The notes under the pieces are model-generated. The model saw only the letters and a list, made by a program, of their open reading frames with translations. It made no database searches and was not told where the DNA came from. A stretch of DNA of 47,134 nucleotides from Actinacidiphila cocklensis (GTDB lineage Bacteria; Actinomycetota; Actinomycetes; Streptomycetales; Streptomycetaceae). The DNA is taken from positions 1 through 47,134 of the forward strand of contig NZ_CAJSLV010000088.1 in the NCBI RefSeq assembly GCF_907177275.1, given 5' to 3'. Made by a program: the position numbers and the translations under genes. This document shows positions 27,615 through 35,437 of the stretch, piece by piece. Positions within the stretch are counted from its first letter, which is position 1. Each line of letters starts with the position of its first letter.

Positions 27615-27914
27615 TCAGGCCGCGCAGTCGCGGCAGATCGGGTTGCCGTTCTTCTCGGAGGCGAGCTGGCTCCTGTGGTGGACCAGGAAGCAGCTCATGC
27701 AGGTGAACTCGTCCGCCTGCCTCGGCAGCACGCGGACCGACAGCTCCTCGTTGGAGAGGTCGGCGCCAGGCAGTTCCAGTGACTCGGCCTGGTCGAACTC
27801 GTCGACGTCGACCGCGGAGGTCGACTTCTCGTTCCTGCGTGCCTTCAGTTCCTCGATGCTGTCCTCGTTGACGTCATCGTCGGTCTTGCGTGGGGTGTCG
27901 TAATCCGTAGCCAT
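27615..27914 (-). CDS. DUF4193 zinc-ribbon protein
   Basis: A 99-residue protein of the actinobacterial DUF4193 family: MATDYDTPRKTDDD opening, a strongly acidic middle, and a C-terminal zinc ribbon with two CxxC knuckles (FTCMSCFLVHHRS and ICRDCAA). The family is small, highly conserved and usually well expressed; its role is not known, but a nucleic-acid or RNA-polymerase contact is possible. The ATG at 27912-27914 is preceded by GGGGGAGAG at good spacing. Cotranscribed with the unknown protein that follows. Confidence 0.92.
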   Translation of the reverse strand: MATDYDTPRKTDDDVNEDSIEELKARRNEKSTSAVDVDEFDQAESLELPGADLSNEELSVRVLPRQADEFTCMSCFLVHHRSQLASEKNGNPICRDCAA

Positions 27915-28365
27915 TTTTCGCTCTCCCCCTGTGGGTGTCTGCGGTGTCTCCAGCGCACGTAACGCGCGGGAGGCCGGACTTGTGCCCGACCTGAGGCGGA
28001 GATTTTGCCTCACATCAAGGCCTGTTACTCAATCGACACCCAGCTACGCCCCCGAAGGGGTGATCGCACGGGTGGCCGATCATGGTCTCCGTTGGCCGGG
28101 ATCGGTTCCGCCGCGGCCACCAGTCTGTGTACTTCCCGTGATCATGACCTGCGGAAACATGGATTTTCCGGTCTTTTCCCCAATGTCTTGATCACTGAGT
28201 GTAGGCGATGGGGAAATCGTGTGTGCGATCGATCACAACTCGCTCGGACGCGGCACAGACCGCAAAATTACTCCCAAAGCGAACAGGGCTCGGGCGGGCC
28301 GCCACGGCCGGTGATCATCGGCGTGACGCGGTTCACACCGCACTTGGGCATCTTCGCGCCGCCGG
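27915..28365. promoter_or_regulatory. 451-bp spacer upstream of the DUF4193 gene
   Basis: No gene is visible. The distal half (about 28130-28290) is relatively AT-rich and carries CGGAAA (28152-28157) and TTTCCG (28165-28170) as inverted arms. Reading toward DUF4193, a TTGAGT hexamer complementary to 28029-28034 could be a -35 box, but the matching -10 spacing is poor. The region must contain the DUF4193 promoter and the end of the cutRS transcript; no strong terminator is seen. Confidence 0.35.
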
Positions 28366-29625
28366 TCAGACCGGGATGGCGACCCTCATGACCAGGCCAC
28401 CGCCGTCGCGCGGCTCCGCGGTGATCACCCCGCCGTGTGCCCTGGCCACCGAGCGGGCGATGGAGAGGCCGAGTCCGACGCCCTTGTCGCTTCGGGTGCG
28501 CTCGGTGCGCAGCCGCCGGAAGGGCTCGAAAAGATTGTCGATCTCATATGCCGGGACGACAGGTCCGGTATTCGCCACCACGATCAGCGCGTGGCCGTTG
28601 CGCACCTCGGTGCCGACCTCGACCCAGCCGCCCTCGGGGACGTTGTACCGGACCGCGTTCTGCACCAGATTCAGCGCGATGCGCTCCAGCAGCACGCCGT
28701 TGCCCTGGACGACCGCGGGCTCCAGGGCGGCGCGCAGCTCCACGCCCTTTGCCTGGGCCTCGCCACGGGTCTGCTCCAGCGCCTGGGAGGCCGCCTCGGC
28801 CAGATCCACCGGCTTGCGGTCGATGATCTCGTTGTCGCTGCGGGCCAGCAGCAGCAGGCCCTCCACCAGCTGCTCGCTGCGCTCGTTTGTGGCCAGCAGG
28901 GTCTTGCCGAGCTGCTGGAGGTCGGCGGAGGCCTCCGGATCGGAGAGCTGGACCTCCAGCAGCGTGCGGTTGATCGCCAGCGGGGTGCGCAGCTCGTGCG
29001 AGGCGTTGGCCACGAAGCGGCGCTGGGCGTCGAAGGAGCGCTCCAGCCGGTCCAGCATCTCGTCGAAGGTGTCGGCCAGCTCCTTGAGCTCGTCGTCCGG
29101 GCCGTCCAGCTCGATCCTGCGCTTGAGGTCGGAGCCGACCACGCTGCGGGCGGTCCTGGTGATCCGGCCCAGCGGGGCCAGCACCCGGCCGGCCATCACG
29201 TAGCCGAAGGCGAAGGCCACCACCGCGAGGCCGATCAGGGCCAGCAGCGAACGCTTGAGCATGGTGTTGAGCGCCAGGTCGCGCTGGTGCTGCATGCAGC
29301 TGTTGATCGCGGCGGTGAACTCCTGCTGGGTGCTCTGCCCGCTGGAGGGCAGCGCGGCGCAGTCGATCGGCTGGATGCTGCCGTTGATGATCTTGAAGGG
29401 CAGCTCGCTGCCCTGCCGGATGGCCTGTGCGGCCAGCAGGTAGATGATCCACAGCAGCAGGACGCCGGCGATCAGGAACATGCCGCCGTAGAGCACGGTC
29501 AGCCGTATCCGGATGGTCGGCCGCAGCCACGGCGGCTGGCCCTCGGCGGACTGCGGGTCCCACGGCGGGCGCGGCGGGGCGTTCGGGGCGGGGGGCGGCG
29601 GGGAGGAGGGGGATGCGGTGGCCAC
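28366..29625 (-). CDS. cutS: CutS-type sensor histidine kinase
   Basis: A 419-residue membrane kinase. A Pro-rich cytoplasmic N-terminus leads to TM1 (about 43-68), a short ~55-residue external loop and TM2 (about 125-147). Then follow HAMP, HisKA with H210 (NASHELRTPLA) and HATPase_c (NLVQNAVRYN, KGVGLGLSIAR). The external loop has exactly two Cys, C89 and C110, which could form a redox-sensitive disulfide; I recall reports linking CutRS to extracytoplasmic protein-folding stress, replacing an older copper model. The GTG start lies 4 bp after the cutR stop. Confidence 0.9.
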   Translation of the reverse strand: MATASPSSPPPPAPNAPPRPPWDPQSAEGQPPWLRPTIRIRLTVLYGGMFLIAGVLLLWIIYLLAAQAIRQGSELPFKIINGSIQPIDCAALPSSGQSTQQEFTAAINSCMQHQRDLALNTMLKRSLLALIGLAVVAFAFGYVMAGRVLAPLGRITRTARSVVGSDLKRRIELDGPDDELKELADTFDEMLDRLERSFDAQRRFVANASHELRTPLAINRTLLEVQLSDPEASADLQQLGKTLLATNERSEQLVEGLLLLARSDNEIIDRKPVDLAEAASQALEQTRGEAQAKGVELRAALEPAVVQGNGVLLERIALNLVQNAVRYNVPEGGWVEVGTEVRNGHALIVVANTGPVVPAYEIDNLFEPFRRLRTERTRSDKGVGLGLSIARSVARAHGGVITAEPRDGGGLVMRVAIPV

Positions 29626-29629
29626 GTGA

Positions 29630-30283
29630 TCAGATCCGGTAGCCGGAGCCGGGCACGGTGACGATCACCGGGGGCTCGCCGAGCTTGCGTCGCAGCGTCA
29701 TCACCGTGACGCGCACCACGTTGGTGAACGGGTCGGTGTTCTCGTCCCAGGCCTTCTCCAGCAGCTGCTCGGCCGAGACCACCGAGCCCTCGCTGCGCAT
29801 CAGCACCTCGAGCACGGCGAACTCCTTGGGCGCCAGGTGCACCTCTGCGCCGTCCCTGGTCACCTCGCGGCGGTTCGGGTCGAGCCGGATGCCGGAGCGC
29901 TCCAGCACCGGCGGCAGGGCCGCGGTCGTACGGCGGCCGAGCGCGCGGACCCTGGCGGTGAGCTCGGTGAAGGCGAAGGGCTTGGGCAGGTAGTCGTCGG
30001 CGCCCAGCTCCAGGCCCTCGACCCGGTCGCTGACGTCGCCCGCGGCGGTGAGCATCAGCACCCGGGTGGGCAGCCCCAGCTCGACGATCTGCCGGCACAC
30101 GTCGTCGCCGTGCACGACCGGGAGGTCACGGTCCAGTACGACCACGTCGTAGTCGTTGACACCGATCCGCTCCAGGGCGGCGCCGCCGTCGTAGACCACG
30201 TCGACGGCCATGGCCTCGCGGCGAAGGCCGGTGGCAACCGCATCTGCGAGCAGTTGCTCGTCCTCGACGACCAGTACGCGCAA
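29630..30283 (-). CDS. cutR: CutR-type response regulator
   Basis: A 217-residue OmpR-family regulator. The receiver domain carries the acidic pair in VVEDEQ, phospho-acceptor D51 (VVVLDRDLPVVHGD) and the Lys in YLPKPFAF. The winged helix covers about 125-217 (HLAPKEFAVLEVLMRSEG, NVVRVTVMTLRRKLG). I chose a TTG start at 30281-30283: GGAAGGA lies at proper spacing, and RVLVVEDEQ immediately follows, whereas the longer frame adds 50 residues without family support. The GGTAA direct repeat 56-71 bp upstream may be its own binding site. Confidence 0.92.
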   Translation of the reverse strand: MRVLVVEDEQLLADAVATGLRREAMAVDVVYDGGAALERIGVNDYDVVVLDRDLPVVHGDDVCRQIVELGLPTRVLMLTAAGDVSDRVEGLELGADDYLPKPFAFTELTARVRALGRRTTAALPPVLERSGIRLDPNRREVTRDGAEVHLAPKEFAVLEVLMRSEGSVVSAEQLLEKAWDENTDPFTNVVRVTVMTLRRKLGEPPVIVTVPGSGYRI

Positions 30284-30338
30284 GGCGCTGTTCCTTCCGT
30301 GAGCTGTGGGAATGCTCCTCCATCCTGCACCGGGCACC

Positions 30339-30354
30339 GGTAAATCGGCGGTAA
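30339..30354. promoter_or_regulatory. GGTAA direct repeat upstream of cutR
   Basis: GGTAA occurs at 30339-30343 and 30350-30354, an 11-bp period (TTACC-N6-TTACC in the cutR direction). OmpR-family regulators typically bind as head-to-tail dimers to such repeats. The place suits autoregulation of cutRS. Confidence 0.45.
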
Positions 30355-30473
30355 GTGCGCCGCCCGCGGAATTTCCTTCGTACCGATGAGGTTTCCGCTC
30401 CGGGCATGGCGGGGAGGACGACTGCACACCCACCCACCACGCCTGTCGCGCGTTGCCGCGCGTGGCATCTGGC

Positions 30474-30494
30474 TTGACACATTCCCCGTGTCAA
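30474..30494. promoter_or_regulatory. 7-7-7 inverted repeat upstream of the 57-residue gene
   Basis: TTGACAC (30474-30480) and GTGTCAA (30488-30494) flank ATTCCCC. The right edge is 21 bp from the start codon, so it may be an operator over the promoter or a hairpin in the leader. Each arm contains GACAC, the pentamer reported for the sporulation regulator WhiA. Confidence 0.5.
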
Positions 30495-30515
30495 CGGAGA
30501 CGACGAGGGGGCGCA

Positions 30516-30689
30516 ATGGACGCGTTCACCACCGGAATCCTGCAGCGCATACACACGACGGAGTCCGACCTGCGGAAGGCGCGGGAGACGGGCGACGAAT
30601 TCCTCGCCGAGGTCGAGCAGGGCGAGCTGGACGACCTGCGCAGGCTCGCAGCGGAGCACGGCGTGGACGTACGGCCCAAGGTCGCCTGA
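30516..30689 (+). CDS. Small charged helical protein, 57 residues
   Basis: A 57-residue protein beginning MDAFTTGILQRIHTTESD. It is almost wholly predicted helix, acidic, with EFLAEVEQGELDDLRRLAAEHG forming an amphipathic segment. No Cys, no membrane helix, no recognised family, although I believe close homologues are common in Streptomyces. GAGGGGGCGCA before the ATG is a fair ribosome site. It stands alone, divergent from cutR and convergent with the inositol monophosphatase gene, and is followed by a good terminator, all of which supports a real gene. Confidence 0.78.
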   Translation: MDAFTTGILQRIHTTESDLRKARETGDEFLAEVEQGELDDLRRLAAEHGVDVRPKVA

Positions 30690-30702
30690 CCCCCAAGCCG
30701 CA

Positions 30703-30731
30703 CGCCCCGGCCCCAGGAGGGAGCCGGGGCG
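30703..30731. terminator. Bidirectional terminator hairpin
   Basis: CGCCCCGGC (30703-30711) pairs with GCCGGGGCG (30723-30731). The stem can extend inward by pairs with one mismatch. It lies between the 57-residue gene and the convergent inositol monophosphatase gene. Confidence 0.7.
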
Positions 30732-30767
30732 TTCGCATGCCCGCCGCCTGTACGGACCGGGGTCGGG

Positions 30768-31592
30768 TCAGTCGTGCCAGGCGCCCAGCGCCTCCAGGTG
30801 CTGCTGGAGCGGCTCGAAGAGCCCCGTGGGGGCGGCGACCGTGAGGTCGCCCGACGCACGCTCCCCCGGCCGCCCGCCGGTGAGCGCACCGGCCTCGCGG
30901 GCGAAGAGGTCGCCCGCGGCGAGATCCCAGGGGTTGAGCCCGCGCTCGTAGTACGCGTCGAGCCGACCGCAGCCCACGTCGACAAGGTCGATCGCGGCCG
31001 ACCCGCCGCGCCGGATGTCGCGGACCTGCGGCAGCAGCGTGCGCACCACCTCGGCCTGCGCGGCACGCCGCTGGGCGACGTAGCCGAAACCGGTGCCCAC
31101 CAGCGCGTGGGACAGCTCCGGCGCCGGCCTGCGGCGCGCGGGGGCGCCGTTGACCAGGGCGCCGCCGCCCAGCACCGCCTGGTAGGTCTCGCCGCGCATC
31201 GGGGCCTCCACGACGCCCACGACCACCTCGCCGTCCCACTCGGCGGCGATGCTGACCGCCCAGGACGGCAGGCCGTAGAGGTAGTTCACGGTGCCGTCCA
31301 GGGGGTCGATGACCCAGCGCACCCCGCTGGTGCCCGCGCGGCTCGCGCCCTCCTCGCCGAGGAGGCCGTCGTCCGGGCGGAGCCGGCCGATGTGGTCGGT
31401 GATCAGCTTCTCGGCCGCGATGTCCATCTCGGTGACGACGTCGACCTGGCTGCTCTTGGTGGCGGCGACACCGAGGTCGGCCGGGCGGCCGTCCCGCAGC
31501 AGGGCGCCGGCCCTGCGGGCCGCGTCGAGGGCGACCCCGAGCAGCTCGGCGTACTGCGCGGTGCGGTCGGACGGTGACGCATGGGTGCTCAC
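30768..31592 (-). CDS. Inositol monophosphatase family protein
   Basis: A 274-residue Li+-sensitive-type phosphatase. Metal ligands appear in order: GEEG (residues 79-82), WVIDPLDGTVNY with D96 and D99, and the C-terminal NPWDLAAGDLF. It should dephosphorylate inositol-1-phosphate or a related sugar phosphate; in actinobacteria this feeds phosphatidylinositol and mycothiol. Mycobacterial SuhB, encoded in the equivalent position by recall, is the nearest functional guide. The GTG start at 31590-31592 has GGAGTCAC before it and is 8 bp from the ferrochelatase stop, indicating a two-gene operon. Confidence 0.92.
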   Translation of the reverse strand: MSTHASPSDRTAQYAELLGVALDAARRAGALLRDGRPADLGVAATKSSQVDVVTEMDIAAEKLITDHIGRLRPDDGLLGEEGASRAGTSGVRWVIDPLDGTVNYLYGLPSWAVSIAAEWDGEVVVGVVEAPMRGETYQAVLGGGALVNGAPARRRPAPELSHALVGTGFGYVAQRRAAQAEVVRTLLPQVRDIRRGGSAAIDLVDVGCGRLDAYYERGLNPWDLAAGDLFAREAGALTGGRPGERASGDLTVAAPTGLFEPLQQHLEALGAWHD

Positions 31593-31600
31593 GTGACTCC

Positions 31601-32761
31601 TCACTCCATTCCTGCGGCGGCGGGCAGCGGGTTCCTTGCGGGGCAGCAGCCCGCGGGGCAGATGTCGTGGCTCGGGCCGAGCGCGCCGAGCGCGCACCGT
31701 ACCGGGGCCGCGCCGCGCTCGGTGGCGGCCCGCTCCAGCACCAGCTCGCGCACGGCCGCGGCGAAGCGCGGGTCGGCCCCGACGGTGGCGGCCCTGCTCA
31801 CCGGCAGGTCCAGCTCCGCGGCCTTGGCGGCCGCCTCGGTGTCCAGGTCGTACTTCACCTCCATGTGGTCGGAGACGAAGCCGATCGGCACCATGACGAC
31901 GGCGGGCGCTCCGTCGGCCTGCGCCTCTTCCAGGTGGTCGCAGATGTCGGGTTCGAGCCACGGGATCTGCGGAGAGCCGCTGCGGGACTGGTAGACCAGC
32001 TCCCAGGGGCGCTCGACGCCGTCCGCGGCCCGCACCGCGTCGGCGACCAGCCGGGCGGTGTCCAGGTGCTGGGCGACGTAGGCGCCGCCGTCGCCGTGGC
32101 CCTCCACGGGACCCGAGGTGTCGGCCGAGGCGGTCGGGATCGAGTGGGTGGTGAAGGCGAGCCGCGCGCCGGCCCGTACCGCGGGCGGCAGGGCGGCGAG
32201 CGCGGCCAGCGTCGCCTCGGCCATGGGCTCGACGAAGCCGGGGTGGTTGAAGTAGTGCCGCAGCTTGTCGACCTGCGGCACCGCACGCCCCTCGGCGGCG
32301 AGCGCGGCAAGGGCGGCGGCCAGGTTCTCGCGGTACTGCCGGCAGCCGGAGTAGGAGGCGTAGGCGCTGGTGGCCAGCACGGCGATCCGGCGGTGGCCGG
32401 CGTCCGACATCTCCCGCAGGGTGTCGGTCAGGTAGGGCGCCCAGTTGCGGTTGCCCCAGTGGACCGGCAGGTCGAGGCCGTGCTCGGCGAAGTCCTTGCG
32501 CAGCGCGTCCAGCAGGTCGCGGTTCTGCGCGTTGATCGGGCTGACGCCGCCGAAGAGGAAGTAGTGCCTGCCGACCTCCTTGAGGCGCTCGCGCGGGATG
32601 CCGCGGCCGCGGGTCACGTTCTCCAGGAACGGCACCACGTCGTCGGGTCCCTCGGGGCCGCCGAAGGACAGCAGCAACAGCGCGTCGTAGGGGGCCGGAT
32701 CGGTGCCCGGCGCTGCGGTCCCCGGCACGCGGGCGTCGGTCTTGGGTGACTGCTCTGGCAT
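31601..32761 (-). CDS. cpfC: Coproporphyrin III ferrochelatase
   Basis: A 386-residue ferrochelatase. Actinobacteria insert iron into coproporphyrin III and then decarboxylate, so CpfC is a better name than HemH. Visible motifs are LLLSFGGPEGPDDVVPFL, the catalytic H206 in FTTHSIP, and PIGFVSDHMEVKYDLD with the second catalytic acid. C140 (YSGCRQY) and the C-terminal cluster (RCALG, then HDICPAGCCPAR) fit the [2Fe-2S] cluster of actinobacterial enzymes, though the exact four ligands are not certain. The ATG is at 32759-32761. It is the first gene with the inositol monophosphatase and diverges from the MFS gene. Confidence 0.93.
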   Translation of the reverse strand: MPEQSPKTDARVPGTAAPGTDPAPYDALLLLSFGGPEGPDDVVPFLENVTRGRGIPRERLKEVGRHYFLFGGVSPINAQNRDLLDALRKDFAEHGLDLPVHWGNRNWAPYLTDTLREMSDAGHRRIAVLATSAYASYSGCRQYRENLAAALAALAAEGRAVPQVDKLRHYFNHPGFVEPMAEATLAALAALPPAVRAGARLAFTTHSIPTASADTSGPVEGHGDGGAYVAQHLDTARLVADAVRAADGVERPWELVYQSRSGSPQIPWLEPDICDHLEEAQADGAPAVVMVPIGFVSDHMEVKYDLDTEAAAKAAELDLPVSRAATVGADPRFAAAVRELVLERAATERGAAPVRCALGALGPSHDICPAGCCPARNPLPAAAGME

Positions 32762-32849
32762 GGCTCCGATCCTGCCACCAGCCGGCGAGCGCCCCCGACC
32801 GGCCCCGCCGCGCGCGAGGCGTTTAACCGGTTGCCAGGGTTCGTAAGCT

Positions 32850-32873
32850 GTAAGGACCCACCAGAGTCCTTAC
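32850..32873. promoter_or_regulatory. 8-8-8 inverted repeat upstream of the MFS gene
   Basis: GTAAGGAC (32850-32857) and GTCCTTAC (32866-32873) are perfect arms around eight bases. The right edge is 13 bp from the GTG start, abutting the ribosome site GGGAG. A palindrome AACCGGTT lies at 32825-32832. This could be an operator or a leader hairpin controlling translation of the transporter. Confidence 0.5.
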
Positions 32874-32886
32874 CGGGAGCGCCTTC

Positions 32887-34158
32887 GTGACCAGCCCTTA
32901 CCGCGCGATCTTCGCGGCGCCCGGCACCAGGGCCTTCTCCGCCGCCGGCCTGGTCGGGCGGATGCCGCTGTCGATGCTGGGGATCGGCATCGTGACGATG
33001 ATCTCGCAGACCACCGGGCAGTACGGGCTCGCCGGCGCGCTGTCGGCGACCGTGGCGCTTTCCGGCGCCGCCATGGGGCCGCAGGTGTCGAGGCTGGTGG
33101 ACAGGTACGGGCAGGCGCGGGTGCTGCGGCCGACCGCGGCGGTCACCGTGCTCTCGGTGCTGACGCTGCTGGCCGCGGTGAAGGGCGGGGCGCCGCGCTG
33201 GCTGCTCTTCGTGTGCGCGGTGGGCGTCGGCACCACGCCGAGCCTGGGCGCGATGGTGCGGGCGCGCTGGTCGGCCATCCACCGGGGGGCGCCGGAACTT
33301 CTGCACACGGCGTATTCGTTCGAGTCAGTGGTGGACGAGATCGTCTTCATTCTCGGCCCGATTCTGTCCATCGGACTGTGCACGGTCTGGTTCGCCGAGG
33401 CGGGGCCGCTGCTGGCCGCCGTCTTCCTGGGCATCGGCGTGCTGCTGCTGACCGCGCAGCGCCGCACCGAGCCGCAGCCGCATCCGCGCGCCGACCACGC
33501 GGGTGGCTCGGCGCTGCGGGCTCCCGGCATGCCGGTGCTCTTCGGGGTGTTCGTGGGCACCGGGATGGTCTTCGGCGCGGTGGACGTGATCACCCTGGCC
33601 TTCGCGGACGAGCGCGGCCACAAGCCGGCCGCGAGCCTGGTGCTGGCGACATATGCCCTCGGCTCGTGCCTGGCCGGACTCGCCTTCGGCCTGATCAGAC
33701 CGCGTGGGAGCGCACAAGGGCGGTTCCTGCTGGGCGTGTGCCTGATGGCGGTGAGTATGATCCCGCCACTACTGGTCGGAAATCTCGCGTTCCTGGCCAT
33801 GGCGCTGTTCTTCTCCGGTCTGACGATCGCACCGACCATGGTGACGACGATGAACCTGGTCGAACGGCTGGTACCGCGGGCACGGCTGACCGAGGGCATC
33901 ACGTGGACCTCCACGGGGCTCGCGATCGGCGTCGCCCTGGGGGCCGCGCTCGCCGGGCGGGTGACCGACGCGCACGGCGCCTCGACGGCGTTCGCGGTGC
34001 CCGCCTGCGCGGCGCTGTTCGCCGCGACGGTGGCAGGACTCGGGTATCGCCGGCTGCGTCCGGCGGCGGAGCGGGAGGAGCCGCGCGGTGGGCACGACGA
34101 CAGGCACGGCACGATCGACGCGCACGACGCGGTCGACGGACACGAGGGTGTGGCGTAA
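32887..34158 (+). CDS. MFS transporter
   Basis: A 423-residue major facilitator with about 12 helices. The loop 2-3 motif region reads LSGAAMGPQVSRLVDRYGQARVL, a variant of the MFS A-motif GxLADRxGRR, followed by LRPTAAVTVLSVLTLL. The second half begins at FGVFVGTGMVFGAVDV and contains GLIRPRGS. It resembles actinobacterial efflux-type MFS proteins (YbjJ/bypass-like), with no substrate indication. The final ~30 residues are a His/Asp-rich, low-complexity tail (GGHDDRHGTIDAHDAVDGHEG) encoded in the overlap with the next gene. GTG start after GGGAGCGCC. Confidence 0.9.
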   Translation: MTSPYRAIFAAPGTRAFSAAGLVGRMPLSMLGIGIVTMISQTTGQYGLAGALSATVALSGAAMGPQVSRLVDRYGQARVLRPTAAVTVLSVLTLLAAVKGGAPRWLLFVCAVGVGTTPSLGAMVRARWSAIHRGAPELLHTAYSFESVVDEIVFILGPILSIGLCTVWFAEAGPLLAAVFLGIGVLLLTAQRRTEPQPHPRADHAGGSALRAPGMPVLFGVFVGTGMVFGAVDVITLAFADERGHKPAASLVLATYALGSCLAGLAFGLIRPRGSAQGRFLLGVCLMAVSMIPPLLVGNLAFLAMALFFSGLTIAPTMVTTMNLVERLVPRARLTEGITWTSTGLAIGVALGAALAGRVTDAHGASTAFAVPACAALFAATVAGLGYRRLRPAAEREEPRGGHDDRHGTIDAHDAVDGHEGVA

Positions 34159-35437
34159 CTGGGCGGGCAACGTCGCCGCGCGCCCGGTGCGCACCGTGGC
34201 GCCGGCCTCGGCCGGTGAACTGGCCGAGGTGCTGCGGGCGGCGGCCGCCGACGGCCTGACGGCCAAGGCGGTCGGCTCGGGCCACTCCTTCACCTCGGCC
34301 GCCGCCACCGGCGGGGTGCTGATCCGCCCCGAGCGGCTGACCGCGATCCGCTCCATCGACAAGGCCGCGGGCACCGTGACCGCCGAGGCCGGCGTGCAGC
34401 TCAAACACCTCAACGCGGCGCTGGCCGCCGAGGGCCTGTCGCCGACCAACATGGGCGACATCATGGAGCAGACGGTCGCCGGCGCCACCAGCACCGGCAC
34501 CCACGGCACCGGGCGCGACTCCGGGTCGATCGCCGCGCAGATCACCGCGCTGGAGATCGTCACGGCGGACGGCTCGGTGCTCACCTGCTCGGCCGACGAG
34601 CGGCCCGAGGTCTTCGCCGCGGCCCGGGTCGGCCTCGGCGCGCTCGGCGTGATCAGCGCGGTCACCTTCGCGGTGGAGCCGGTCTTCCTGCTGACCGCCC
34701 GCGAGGAGCCGATGCCCTTCGACCGGGTGATGTCCGAGTTCGACGCGATGGCCGCGGAGAACGAGCACTTCGAGTTCTACTGGTTCCCGCACACCGACAG
34801 CTGCAACACCAAGCGGAACAACCGCAGTCAGGGTCCTGCGGCGCCGCTTCCCGCGGTCCGCGGCTGGATCGACGACGAACTGCTGTCCAACGGGGTCTTC
34901 CAGGCCGCCTGCGCGGTGGGCAGGGCCGCTCCCGCCGCCATCCCGGGCATCGCCAGGATCTCCAGCAGGGCGCTGTCGGCCCGCACGTACACCGACATCC
35001 CCTACAAGGTCTTCACCAGCCCGCGCCGGGTGCGCTTCGTGGAGATGGAGTACGCGGTGCCGCGGGAGGCCGCGGTGGACGCGATCCGGCAGCTCAAGGC
35101 GATGGTGGAGCGGTCCTCGCTGCGGATCAGCTTCCCGGTGGAGGTGCGGGTCGCGCCGGCCGACGACATCGCGCTGTCGACGGCTTCCGGCCGGGACAGT
35201 GCGTACATCGCGGTGCACATGTACCGCGGCAGCCGATACCAGGAGTATTTCACCGCGGTCGAGAAGATCATGACAGAGCGGGGCGGCCGGCCGCACTGGG
35301 GCAAGATGCACACCCGGGACGCGGACTATTTTCGGACGGTCTATCCGCGCTTCGCGGAGTTCACACAGCTCCGTGATCAATTGGACCCTGGACGGCTGTT
35401 CGCCAACGACTACCTCCGGCGGGTGCTTGGTTCGTAA
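34088..35437 (+). CDS. D-arabinono-1,4-lactone oxidase family FAD enzyme
   Basis: A 449-residue aldonolactone/alditol oxidase of the VAO family. The FAD domain shows AVGSGHSFTSAAA, whose His is the usual covalent flavin ligand, then GDIMEQTVAGATSTGTHGTG. The C-terminal ALO domain carries the catalytic-type GRPHWGKMHTRD near residue 398 and ends LDPGRLFANDYL. It uses O2 or another acceptor; in actinobacteria alditols such as xylitol or L-gulono-lactone are possible substrates. With the GTG at 34088 it overlaps the MFS gene by 71 bp; a GTG at 34148 just before WRNWAGN would reduce this to 11 bp and fits homologues better. Confidence 0.9.
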   Translation: MGTTTGTARSTRTTRSTDTRVWRNWAGNVAARPVRTVAPASAGELAEVLRAAAADGLTAKAVGSGHSFTSAAATGGVLIRPERLTAIRSIDKAAGTVTAEAGVQLKHLNAALAAEGLSPTNMGDIMEQTVAGATSTGTHGTGRDSGSIAAQITALEIVTADGSVLTCSADERPEVFAAARVGLGALGVISAVTFAVEPVFLLTAREEPMPFDRVMSEFDAMAAENEHFEFYWFPHTDSCNTKRNNRSQGPAAPLPAVRGWIDDELLSNGVFQAACAVGRAAPAAIPGIARISSRALSARTYTDIPYKVFTSPRRVRFVEMEYAVPREAAVDAIRQLKAMVERSSLRISFPVEVRVAPADDIALSTASGRDSAYIAVHMYRGSRYQEYFTAVEKIMTERGGRPHWGKMHTRDADYFRTVYPRFAEFTQLRDQLDPGRLFANDYLRRVLGS

